From assembly GCA_014904985.1 (NCBI GenBank), contig MU128929.1, positions 149,663 through 213,662 of the forward strand: 64,000 nucleotides of DNA, written 5' to 3'. Origin of the DNA: Hydnum rufescens UP504. Its lineage: Eukaryota > Basidiomycota > Agaricomycetes > Cantharellales > Hydnaceae. How positions within the stretch are numbered: the first letter of the stretch is position 1; every line of letters starts with the position of its first letter. Under the pieces are notes generated by a model. That model was not told the DNA's origin, made no database searches, and saw only the letters and a program-made list of their open reading frames with translations. The position numbers were made by a program, and so were the translations under genes. Positions 46,281-57,608 of the stretch are shown here, piece after piece.

Positions 46281-47816
46281 TCAGTCTTCATCGGTGTCAG
46301 GGTCGCCAACAATGTCAGGTTGCCAGAACGCCTTAACCAAATTCCACAAAGCCTTCAACACAGAGGACTAGAACTCATACGGACGTAAGCTCCTTACCAG
46401 TTCGGCGCCTGCTGTAGCAAGCATAATAAACCGTGGGTTAAACTTGACGCATCGACTCGGGCCAGGATGACCATCGAGGGTGACAGAAGGGGCGAGGACC
46501 ACGGGATCGACGCCCCGGGGCGCGGGTTTCGGCAGCTTGGCTGGCTCGCTGAGGTCCCAGAGGTACACGCGGCCGTCCTGTGAACCGCCCACGACGAATT
46601 TGGAATCGGGAGTCCAGCATACCTCTTCGCCGGATATGCCCCGAGAGGGGACCATGCCGAGGGAGTTGGGGCCGCTGCTCTTGCCCCGTTCGAGGCCGAC
46701 GAAGCCGGCTAGTTTGTACAGCAAGGTGCCTTCGAAGGCGTCGAGGACGTAGTGTGCGTCGCCGGCGGTACCGACGAGCAGCATCTTCCCGTTGGACGAG
46801 AATGAGAGGGATGTCATCACGGGAAATCGGGGTGGGTATGATATTTTAGCGAGGGAGACGTCGTCTAGAATTATATGTAAAAATGGCTCTTTATCAAAGT
46901 TCTTCGTGTCGTAAAGGTTGATGCGTTGGTAGAGATTGATACCGACGGCGAAGACCACGCCGTTTGAATCGTAGGCGACGATAGGCGTGGCGGGTAAGTT
47001 GAGTTCGCCCTAAACCAGACGAGACCCAACAACACACACTTAATGTGCAAGCACAGAATCACAATCTGAGTGGATGACGCACTCGCGCTGTGGTAGTTCT
47101 CAGGTCCCAGAGACGGACAGTGTGGTCCTCCGACCCTGACATGAAACCATCGTCTATTGGTGATACTTCGAGAGAGACGACCCTGGAGCCACGAAGCAAA
47201 TATTCGACGTTGATCATCAGTAGTAGGACAGTGAGCATGTAACTAGCCTTTTTTTGTGTCCTTTAAAATACCGGAGATATTTATTATCATGAAGCGAGTG
47301 ATAGCGTATCGTGTCGTCTTCTTTAGTCGAGGCGTAGATAATTGTGCTGTTCTTGTGTGTGAACTTTGGCAAGTCGACACCATACTTTTTCGAATACAGA
47401 GTCTTCAAGTGTCTAAATTGGGGAAAGGATCAGTCAGACAGACTGTAGGGGAATCGAGGCTTAACAGAACGGAAGGAATACTTGCTTCCCGGTCTTGCAA
47501 CTATAGAGTCTGAAAGTTTCATCTTCTCCAGCAGTGACCAAGGTGTCGCCGTGATCATCGAAGGAGATCCCAGTTATGTGACGGCGTGTATTGGGCTGTG
47601 ATCTCCCGCTCTGCGCGCTGGGAGGCGGTGGGGGCACCGGCTCAAGGGCCGTTTTGAAAACGCGGGCAGGTTTCAATCGATTCTAGGATGTAGAACAGGA
47701 CAGAGATCTTCTAGTCGGTAATCCTGGGAATTCCCCTCAAAAAACAAGTAAATACAGGGCCTCACCGCCATCTGGAGGTTGAATGGGAACGTAGGCTGGA
47801 CAGCCTTGGACGCCAT
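46281..47816 (-). CDS. SWD2: SWD2/WDR82, WD40 subunit of COMPASS H3K4 methyltransferase
   Basis: SWD2 is a nuclear beta-propeller found in COMPASS and in the cleavage/polyadenylation factor. The ATG at 47816 gives [17 protein letters not shown], followed after an intron by [16 protein letters not shown] repeats read [78 protein letters not shown] and [18 protein letters not shown]. Between them lies the family-typical [21 protein letters not shown] last intron after AGAEL leads to [16 protein letters not shown] and the stop at 46281, rather than the read-through end at 46368. No lesions were found. It is transcribed divergently from the JmjC gene with 118 bp between start codons. Confidence 0.88.
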
Positions 47817-47934
47817 TGCCAAAAACGTGACAGAAGTTGTATCAATTGAAATTCATCGGCAAACTGCGCGCAGGCTGGGGTCTACTGTATCTTCGTCCTC
47901 GCCAGTTTCACACATCCAGTTTTACTGTAGACAG
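47817..47934. promoter_or_regulatory. Divergent promoter between SWD2 and JmjC genes
   Basis: Only 118 bp separate the two start codons (47816 minus, 47935 plus), so both promoters and 5' UTRs must lie here or overlap the coding ends. The interval is not strongly AT-rich and no TATA box stands out. The arrangement is inferred from the two start-codon choices. Confidence 0.6.
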
Positions 47935-50900
47935 ATGGATCACACGGGATCTTCCCCGAATCGTCTCAGCACCGCGAACTGGACGCTCAATTCGATCCTC
48001 AGCCTAGGGAACCGTTTTAGGCCCGTGCACAGGGTGTCAGCGTCTCTCCCCGAGAATGAATTACTTGGTTTTATCCAGGATTTCGAATATAAGGGTCTCC
48101 CACTCGTAGTTGAGGGTTGGCACAAGAGTCCAAGCTGGAATGCGAACCTCCTGAGTCCTGAATGGCTAGCAAATAGATACACTGAACGTATGAGCCTATG
48201 AGGCATAGGAAATTGTTAACGATGCTATCTCTGATCGCTGACGATACCCTGTTATAGCGCTTCCGGTTCGCAATGTGTACTCCAGAGAAGACCAGCGAAT
48301 GCCGATCGCTGAGCTTTTGAGCAAGTATTCTGCAGGGAAAGAGTATGCGCATCCTGAAGGCTTGTACAAATCCTATGCTTTCTTCCAATACATCTTAATT
48401 TTATCATGGAATAGACTCGGAGCGCTGGTATGGGAAGGACTTGCCATTCCGTCAGAGTGGGATGATCAGCTTAAAATCCTTCCGAGCCAAGTGCTTCCTT
48501 TGGGAGAAGGGGACACGTTTGCGTACATGGATCACAAGGTGACCATACGTTCCAATGTGTCGTGTCATGGCTCGGTGATCTGTCTGACCCTCCAACACGT
48601 TATAGGATCGCCCTGAGGTAAGATCCCTCGAGTTGGATATTCTAGCCGTTGATCGCATCCATCTAGACCCTTATGTGCTATCTAGGTGTAGGGGATACGT
48701 ATACACCGGCCCACAAAGACTCATCAGCATCCACCGGTCAAAATATTATGGTCTATACATCTCCAATCCGGTCGCAAGAAAGCTCTTCGACAGGAGAAAA
48801 GCTTGGCGACATCTTGGACTCAGGGGAGACATCGTCCTTTTGGTTTTTAACTTCTTCAGAAGATTCGGCCGGTGCATCTGAGTGGTTTCGGAAGTCCTTG
48901 CATCAAGAACTTGATCTGGAGAGTCACACTATTACGTTGGCTGAATTTAAAACGGCAAACTTTCCTGTAAGGTGCGCATTATTTTGACCCGTAGCCCTTG
49001 TCTTGAATACCATTGTGTAGATCTATGTTTGTCAACAAAAACTCGGGATATGGTGATCATCCCTCGCATGTCTTGCCATCAGGCTGGTTTCTCTTATGAA
49101 ATACCTATGCCCAAGCCAAATCTGATTATTCCCCGAATATCAAGGTTGTGAATCACGGAGGTATCAGCCTCAAGGTTGCTTGGTCCCGTATGCCCATGTC
49201 AAGTATGGAAGCGGCGGTTTTGTACGAGCTGCCTGTCTACCACCGGTAAGCCATGTTTCCTCCACGGTGTATGCTCGCCTATGGGCTCATTCTCTCCGAG
49301 GGTCGGCCGACCCGAGATATATCGCGTGAAGCACCTTCTCCACCAGACTATCGAGCAACTAACGCTCAAATATGGAGACCTCAACAGGGCGGAACGGAAT
49401 CATTTCCGGCGCCTCGTGCGAATCATGTCGGAGATACATGTTGAAGAATATCATCCCGATTATAAGAACTTCCTTGTAGAAACAACCAACGATCTAAAAT
49501 TCACATGCGGCGAGTTCTAACCTGCATTGATGCTCGTCCATAGAACGTTTACCAGTTTGCCTTTTCAACAGATTGTTGCTCGGCGGATATTTTTCAAACG
49601 TATTTTGAGTGCAAAAAATGCACACCGCCGAACGAGCCCGATCAGTTCTACACGATGTGCACGATGTGTTATGTTGAGGGGCGAAGTTGCAAGTGTGAGG
49701 ACATGGCGCCGAGGGTTCTGAGGCCATGGCCGGAGCTCCTTCGAATCCGCAACAACGCTGCCTCGGTTGCTCGCCTGCCCCAGTGGACCCTTGAGTAAGA
49801 CCCAATTCTTCCAGTTGGTTGTCAACTGTCACAGCTCACCTCTGTAATCAGCCATTACAATACGTCCCCCCACCTGGCCATCTTCAAGGCCGCCGTGCTA
49901 CTCCGCGACCAACGAAAAGCGAGTCCCTCATCTAGAAGTGAAGTGAGCATCCACATCTATCGTGACATTGTCTGGCCCGCTGCATTCATGCATGCCTTTT
50001 CCAGGTTTCTAAGCTTACTCGTCGATGCTCCCCTTCGCGTAACTCTGAAGTGCCACACATAGTGCCTATCGTTGCTTCAGTGAGGTGTCCTCCATGCCAT
50101 CGCTCCACATGTTATCAGCATACTCTCCAGTTTTCGTTCCTCCATGTGGCCGAGGCGATTCTAATCATGCACGAAGACCCGAGCTACCAGTTGTATCATT
50201 CCTTGCACATTCAGGGCAGATCCCGGTGGAGAGATGCACATGAGCCTGGGAGCGAGACAAACAATGACATCAAAATCCGACTGACTCGTGCTGCCCTCCG
50301 ACATTCTGTTTGTCGACCTGCTGATGCGCAGCGTACGCGATTGGGTTGGTACGATAATGCCATTGTGGTTTGTGTTCTTCTCTCTTCAGTGTTCTGATCC
50401 TGTACTGATGGGGGGGGGGTGGGTTTCCGCGGGAGCGTAGGTTGCAGACGACCTGCGCGATTCGTCATCGGACTCATCCTTGACGTCCTTGTCGGATGAG
50501 CCACATAACCCTGGAAGTCTTCGGGTAACATGTCTATTGATCAGCCCAAGAATGAATCTACCCCCTCTAAACCTATCTCTGGTATCAAGAGAGTGCGATC
50601 CTTGGACACTGGCATGTCGGCCGACGGCCGCAAGGCTCCCAAAGCTCGTAAAAAAGTTCTCAGCAAAATATTAATGTGCAGTCGCCCGTGTCGAACCCTA
50701 TGGCCAGGTCTCCTAACCCTCCACCGTCTGTGCGTGTTTTTAAAATTTATTTTAAAGAGTTTTGTGTTACATCCACTCATTTATCCGATTTGATACGGCA
50801 GGCACCCGCTTCTACAAGCCGCACGCGTCGAATGACCAGTTCTGCACTTGTTGCGGGCCCCTCTAGTCCAGTAGTCAAAAATCCTGCTACCCAAGAGAGT

Positions 50901-51638
50901 GTTCCCAACGATTGGCATACTCCGGACCGCGGCGATCATGATCCACTTCGCGTGGTTACACCGCACTCGCATTCGCTGCCTAAATCATTGGACGCGAATC
51001 GATCGCCAGATTCTTCTTTATCCGAGACCATACTGAGGCTTGTGGTGGACCACCAATCGCAGCTCCGTGCGAGCAACGAACAGTGGGCCGCACGCGTGGA
51101 TGACCGGAAGGCGGAGGATCAAGAACGCGAGCGGCGCTTGGAGGCCAGACTTGTGGCCCAGCGCGAAGAGTATCAAGCACGAGAATTGGCGCTGCGCGAG
51201 GAGTATCGAACACGCGAGCGCCACATGGAGGGAATGGTGACTGCCGTGCGCGAGGAGAATAAAGAGAAGGAACGGCGCATGGAGGAGTATCATGCCAGCG
51301 ATCCTTGCGGTCCATCGTGATAAAGAACAAAGATTGGAGCAGGAACTCGCTATCTTGAGAGAGCGTGAACGGTGGCTCGAAGGGCAGTTGAAGGACAAGT
51401 GGAATCTGCCGGCCGCCTATCTCACTGCACCTCTGCGGGACGATCATCTCCCCGCCCGAAATCATACCGACCCAGATACCTCTCAGAAGAGCACGACGGC
51501 CCCGCCAACCCTGCACATGATGGTCCGCCACATACGGCGGATCTCTCAGCTACAGACCCCCCTCCAAAACGTCTGGACCTGGATTCTGGAAATGGGAGCG
51601 ATTCACCTATGAGATTGAGTGATTGGGGTGAAGTGTAG
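47935..51638 (+). CDS. JmjC-domain oxygenase with Cys-rich and long coiled-coil C-terminus
   Basis: Likely Fe(II)/2-oxoglutarate oxygenase acting on histones. The start MDHTGSSPNRLSTANW leads to LPLVVEGWHKSP, AIPSEWDDQLKILPSQVL, GVGDTYTPAHKDSSAS with the HxD iron ligands (His 48712-48714, Asp 48718-48720), FWFLTSSEDSAGASEWF, and MVIIPRMSCHQ with the second iron His (49077-49079). After an intron with a possible GC donor comes VVNHGGISLKVAWSRM. Downstream are HLLHQTIEQLTLKYG, a Cys cluster (MCTMCYVEGRSCKCEDM), FLHVAEAILIMHEDPSY, a Ser-rich linker DDLRDSSSDSSLTSLSDE, and a highly charged coiled coil (RERRLEARLVAQREEYQARE) at 51.1-51.4 kb. One or two frame changes near 51295 and 51480 lie inside the coiled coil and tail. 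Whether everything to 51638 is one gene is less certain than the JmjC part. Confidence 0.72.
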
Positions 51639-52034
51639 ATGAACGCTCAAAGTAATTTCTACTTATCCTTTTCAGCATCCAATGTTTGTACGCAATTTTC
51701 TATTCCGTCTTCTCAAAGAACCAGAGTTTTTACGCTCTTATGGTCTCGGATCATCCAGTCGGTAGGATACAGGTAAATTTGGGGTCTCGTCCCTTCTTCC
51801 CTCATCGAGCTAGCTCTAATTCTTGGTGTGGATGGTGCCGTCAGTTGAGCCCTGGTGTAGATCTATATACTCTGTCTTTTGCGCGCTGTTGACCCATGTT
51901 TGGCTATCTCACGTGCGCCGCGAACGGAGACTCCAAAGAGCTTTCCTTTGCTTTACTGTAAATGATAGCACTATTTGTCGCCAAATATGAATGTATCGCG
52001 TATCACTGGCAGTGCACGGAGGGCCGAGTTCAAG
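51639..52034. other. Short intergenic interval
   Basis: 396 bp between the JmjC gene end and the snurportin start, with no coding signal. Confidence 0.4.
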
Positions 52035-53954
52035 ATGCCACCAAAGGCAAGACAGGTGTCTCAAGATGAGCGCCGTCATCGTGCACTTGAAGAACAGAAA
52101 CGGGTGGGTGCGATCTCGTCCTGCTGCCCCATACCCTCGTGTGATCGGCTCTGATCTCTATTGGGTATTGTCGTCGGTGTGTCGGCGGATTATGTAGTTG
52201 CGGGCCCAACGCATCAATGCGGCTAGGAATATCGATTTGTTCTCGTCTTTGTCTCTTGGTGGGAATGACGAAGACGAGGACGAGAGAGACGAGGCAAGAG
52301 GAGAGTGAGGCTGTGGACGCTGCTCCGGAGATTATGCAGCAGGGCCTGGGCGCCTTTGCGTCGATGCTGGATGCCTCTCCTGCATCTGCGGCCACCACTA
52401 CTGATTCGTCGACTTCTGCGACAGTGGGCGATGAGAGCATGGCCACTGTGGAGAGGACGAAGGCGAGGCGGAGGAGGAAGAAGGGTGCTGCTAGTGCTGA
52501 TAAGCATGTCGGTGGTGGCGATGGCGGGCCCTCTACGCCGCGCAAGGCCAAATCTCGTCCCGTGGCCGCGCGATATGCGAACGTGTGCATGTACGCGGAG
52601 CTGTTGGAGCTCAAGGAAGATGATGTCTGGCACTCTGGGGGAATGTCTGCTATTGACGAGGATGGGATGACGGAAAGTGGGGATGGGAAGGTGAGAACAG
52701 GTGCAGGGCTTCCCAATGACCTTGAAAATGGGTGGGTGGCACTGGCGCCTATTCCAGTTGGAAAACGATGTTTGGCTGTCTCCTTATCAGCCCCAGGGAG
52801 GATCTTCGGTTGGGCCTGCTGTAGGTGCGTGTGCATATCGCGCTGTTAGTGGATCTCTTCGTACTGAGTATACTGATATATTTTCGCTATTTATGTGATA
52901 CTTCGACTGCCTGCTTGTAGTATCTTCCACTCACCTACATTCACGCTTAAAAGGCACAACACTGCTTAAATTCCCATCTCCCCTCCCCCCTGATTCTATA
53001 TTGGATTGTATACTGGATGCAAATTGGGAGCTCAACGGCATCATACACGTTCTCGATATCCTTCGATGGCGAGGAACTGATTTCACTGACTGCGAGGCAG
53101 AGTTCCGGTGAGCTTCATGACCTTCGCGATACCCTCGCACTTGGCTCTGATGCTTAGACTTTCTATTATTTTATAGATTTTGGTGGAGAGATGCACGTTT
53201 ATCGGAGATTACACTTCTGCCGCCTTCTCGGCGGCGGCGTAAGGGTGGCGATGCTAAGGGTGTGGCCGGAAACAACATCGAGCAGGATGCACACGGCGAA
53301 TTGGTGTTCGATTATCCTTTCGTATTTCTCCCTGTTCCGCACCATACACCCCCGATCGCGGTTGGGCGATTTGTTGATACGGTGATCCCTGCTGCGAGGA
53401 TGGTAAGGACGATCGAGGTGCCGTTGTCGCTGGTGGAAGGGACTGGGTCTGACGATGTAGGGATGGATATGGATTTCAATAGTGATGCGGTGGATGAGTT
53501 TGGGAGAAGGATGCCTACCTCGTCCGTGCAAGAGACAATGAGAGGTGGCCAGCTCGTTTCGCCGGTATATCGGACACAAGGGCCCTTAAGGCAGTCAGTG
53601 ACGGCGACGATTGGGACAGACGGCTTGTTGCTATATGTTTCGGAGGCGTCATACCAACCCGTGAGTACCATTTCTATTATTTTTAATCCGATTTATATGT
53701 TACTGAAAATTGTGACTCTGTGTGGGGGCATGGCGGAATAGGGCGAGACGCCTCTGTCGTGCTGGATTCCGGCGAGGCGGTTGGATCCCGAGAAATTAGA
53801 TGAGCCTGTCATGCTGGACACATTCGAGAGGTGGGTGTTCTTTTTTTCTCTCGCTTTATTGCATTCTCACTATATACCTACTATTTTTAGGCTGGTGAAG
53901 AAGCGAGTCGTCACGGCTCTTGATGGTGGCGTTGATTTCGAGGTCATGAGTTAA
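52035..53954 (+). CDS. SNUPN: Snurportin-1, m3G-cap snRNP import adaptor
   Basis: Snurportin links trimethylguanosine-capped U snRNPs to importin-beta. The ATG at 52035 gives MPPKARQVSQDERRHRALEE, and an intron joins it to RLRAQRINAARNIDLFSSL, together an importin-beta-binding (IBB)-like basic helix. An acidic stretch, then a Ser/Thr-rich linker and KARRRRKKGA follow. The cap-binding domain shows WVALAPIPVGKRCLAVS, a conserved Trp-rich entry, SILDCILDANWELNGIIHVL, DILRWRGTDFTDCEAEFR, FWWRDARLSEI, VFDYPFVFLPVPHHTP, DGLLLYVSEASYQPG, TPLSCWIPARRL and the C-terminus DGGVDFEVMS. Between the acidic stretch and EESEAVDAAPEI the frame changes near 52290-52310; either a ~40-nt intron (donor GTGGGA) or an indel explains it. 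Confidence 0.82.
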
Positions 53955-54152
53955 GGATCGTGGTGATATCACGTGCAGCTATTCAATACATCCACTACGT
54001 CACTTTGAGGCCCAAGGTTCAAGCGAAATGACCAGGAGCGAGCCTAGACATGAGAGTCAGGCGATAGCGTTAACGCCGGGAGTGTATCCTTCTCAGGCCT
54101 ACTTATAAAGGCGTTGGGAAATGGGTGTCAAATACCCTCTTCCCTCCCAACC

Positions 54153-57100
54153 ACTATGTCGATCTCCACACAGAGTGAGTGGAGCCACGAAACAGGGTGG
54201 TGGTGCCTGAGGATGTAGTTGCTGATTCTGCGCACGAGTGTAGTTGATGCCGAATCTCTCTTCAACCAAGCCAGGGTCAGTCTCTGCCATCTGATCGTAC
54301 ACAGATGATGAGTAATGTTCCTCTCCCGTGGTGAGCGTAGGATCATCCTCACCACAAACACCTTGACCACAAACGTCGGGAGTTTCAAAATGGTATGTGC
54401 TCTCGGGCTTTCGTTCCTATTACTTAACGCAGGTCATTAACGTAATGTAGGGGCCTATTCGTCGCGCTTCGAGACCATGGTGACAAATATAATCAAGTCT
54501 ATCCTTTTAGTTCCCCTCTAATACGTGTTCTCTGCGTCTTAGGATATCCCCAAATTCAGAATCCCTGTGAATACTATCCGTATTCCCTTGTCCCGATAGC
54601 TCTCACCCTTGTATCATTTCACGCAGGACAAAGGAACAAGCGCCACTGTCGCGTACCAGCTCGTCCATCGACGAAGTAGAGCTCGATGGCTCGCCCTCGC
54701 TCAATTTTGCCAGCTTTGTCCACACCTGGATGCCTGAAGAGGGTCTCAAGCTCGTTGTCGAGAATATCAGCAAGTGAGTCTTCTTTCTATACATGTTTTC
54801 CCCGTTTTCTCTTCCGTTCAATTCCTTCTTCATCTTGACGGGGCTGACGAACACGCTTGAATGAATCTACTTTAGGAATTTCTGTAAGATTATCTTGATA
54901 TCACTTCAATCCTTCACACTGCTGTTCCAGTCCCACTGACCCTGAAGAGTTGCTCATGCTTTGCAAATGTGTTGTATAGCGGATCAGGACGAGTACCCGG
55001 CGACGATGAGAGTTCATGGTCGTGCCGTGTCCATGCGTGAGTCCACGTCCGATCAACCCCATCTTTCCTCGCGACGGAGCGAGTATTCACTTTTCGACTC
55101 ATAGTCGCCGATCTCTGGAAGGTTCCCAAAGGAAACAAAGCCATCGGCACCGCCACAGGCGGGTCCTCTGAGGCGATCATGCTCGGCGGCCTAGCCCTCA
55201 AAAAGGCTTGGCAGGAACGACGCAAGGCTGCTGGAAAGGATCATTATCACCCAAATATCGTTATGGGCGCAAATGCCCAGGTCGCTCTTGAGAAGTTCGC
55301 GAGGTATTTTGACGTGGAGGTGCGGGCGTGGATTCACTGGCAATAAGTCGTCCCGGAGTGAGATCCGAGGAGTTGACGCCATTTGTTCTGACTTGGTCAC
55401 CAGTGTCGTCTCGTGCCCGTGACAAAAGAGGGAGGGTATGTGATGCAGCCTAAAGATGCAATCAAGTACGTCGACGAAAACACGATCGGTATCTTCGTTG
55501 TAAGCATTATTTTGCCATACTTATTTATTTTTCTTCCCCATGCCATCTTTTCCCGCCGTGTCTGAATTCGTTCTTGTTTGGAATAGATTCTTGGAAGCAC
55601 CTACACGGGTGGATTCGAAGATGTGCAAGGAATGAGCGATCTTCGTGAGTTCTCTCGCCCTATTTCCTCGTGGCTTTGCATCCAGATGGCTTATTCACTT
55701 GTGTCTTTTGCTTGAATAGTGGATGAATACGAGGCAAGAACTGGTATTAGTATCCCTATCCACGGTGAGCATTGCAGTGAGATCTGCATTAAATTTTGAG
55801 TCGTACTGAACACCATGCCTCCCAGTCGACGCTGCTTCTGGGGGATTCATTGCTCCATTTGGTCAGCGTGTTATCCTTCAATCGGCTTTAATATTTTATT
55901 CTCACCTCTGTGATCGTATCAGCATACCCTGGTTACAAATGGGGCTGTACGTGATCTGCTTTACCATGATACGTGACTGTCGCATCTTACTCATATCTTC
56001 TCGCATGCAGTTGATATCTCGCGCGTGCATAGCATTAATACTTCGGGCCATAAGTTTGGACTTACCTTCGTTGGTATGTCCTATCCATGTGTTAGTCTCG
56101 TGGGGACGATCACAAGGGCTGATATGTATGCTATATTCAGGGCTTGGTACGTTTCGTGGTCTATTATCTGTGATTCAGCGATCTCCTAAATGATCCATAT
56201 TACCAACCCCGTGAATTTGAATTGATATTATAGGATGGGTCCTCTGGAAGGACGAATCTCTGTTGCACAAAGACCTCATCTTTGAACTGCACTATCTCGG
56301 TAGCACGGAGTACTCGTACACCCTCAACTTCTCGCGCCCTAGTGCTCCTATCCTAGGTGAAATATTTCTCTCGTCCAGAGACACGTTGCATAGACTGACA
56401 GCGAACGGGATCGTTCCTTTTTGATAGCTCAAATGTTCAACTTCCTCCATCTGGGGTTCGAAGGCTATCGTAGGATCGCGCAGGCTGGTGAGTGTTCAAT
56501 TTCTCTGCTCGCTTGGAGTACGTATGGTTCCTCACCAATTCGACCCGATTCTCCTGGAAGATCTCACCAATGCTCGTATGCTCTCTCGTGCGCTAGAGAA
56601 GTCGACGTATTATACCGTACGTCTTGTTCCGTGATTTTCGTTTTTTTTCTTGTTCACCCTTTTATCGGGTATATGCTCACGGCTGGATAAAGTGTGTATC
56701 CAATATCCACATCCCACTTGCCGACGACAGCAACGGCACTGGGGCCGGCAGGGAAGTAGTTGGCAAGACACCCCGAGTGGTGGACGAAGATCAGGCGGAG
56801 TATTATCAAAGAGGTCTCCCTGTGGTCGCGTTCAGGTACTCATGTTGCAGCTATTCCTTTTCTTGTGATGCTCGAGTTTACACGGCCCACTGTCTTGACT
56901 AGATTCTCTGACAAGTTCAAGAGGGAATATCCCCATATACAACAAGCATGGATTCAAGTGCGTATTGTCAGTTCCTGAGGTTATGGATTGGTTCTTATCC
57001 ATCTATCTATCCAACCATCGCAGAATCTCTTGAGGGCGAAGCAGTGGATCGTGCCCAATTACAACTTGCCACCCAATGAGGAAAAGACGGAAATCTTGCG

Positions 57101-57608
57101 CATTGTCGGTAAGTTGATCGCCCCTTTCCTCGCCCTTCGTTGTGCCTCTTTTTGGTGCTGTTATTTGGGGCCCTGACGTTGCATGTGGATGGCTGAAGTG
57201 AGGGAGAGTATGAACGCTGATCTCATCGGTGAGTTTCACTTGGCGAAAGTGATATATGCCCTCCGACATCGAATACTTGGCTATATGAACAGAACGCGTG
57301 ACGTTGGATATTTTGAATATCACTGAACAGCTTAAGGGTGCGCAGTTGACGGATCCTCTCCCATCGCCCCTTCACTCATCTACTGACCCTATTTTTGAAA
57401 AAATTTGGTATTGGCACCTTGGTTTCGATAACGTGGATCGCATGCGTGATGAGTAGCAACGAACTCGACTATATTCCAGATGTGCCTTGCGAGCTCAATC
57501 AAGTCCAAAGACGAGGCCGAGGCTGAGATCCTGGGCCAGAAACAGAGGCAGGAAGAGGGAGATCGCGAATTGCAAAAGCGGCGGCAGACATACTCTAGGA
57601 CTTGTTAG
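54153..57608 (+). CDS. GAD: Glutamate decarboxylase (PLP-dependent)
   Basis: Converts L-glutamate to GABA and CO2 in the cytosol. The core is unambiguous: AYSSRFETM, DIPKFRIP, AYQLVHDELELDGSPSLN, FASFVHTWMPEEGLKL, DLWKVPKGNKAIGTATGGSS, EAIMLGGLALKKAWQ, VPVTKEGGYVMQPKDAIKYV, ILGSTYTGGFEDVQGMSDLL, IPIHVDAASGGFIAPF, INTSGHKFGLTFVG with the PLP lysine codon at 56052-56054, LGSTEYSYTLNFSRPSAP, VVAFRFSDKFKREYPHIQQ and WIVPNYNLPPNEEKTEILRI. At least a dozen short introns are needed and all exons read cleanly. The C-terminal tail is charged and ends QKRRQTYSRTC; a calmodulin-binding site is not obvious. The first confident exon begins near 54345 (HPHHKHLDHKRREFQNG). An ATG at 54153 is a candidate start but its splice to that exon was not resolved. 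Confidence 0.88.

Noticed and set aside
52030..52836. 268-codon minus-strand frame over the snurportin gene
   Set aside because: It mirrors low-complexity snurportin coding sequence; the plus strand shows conserved snurportin segments on both sides.
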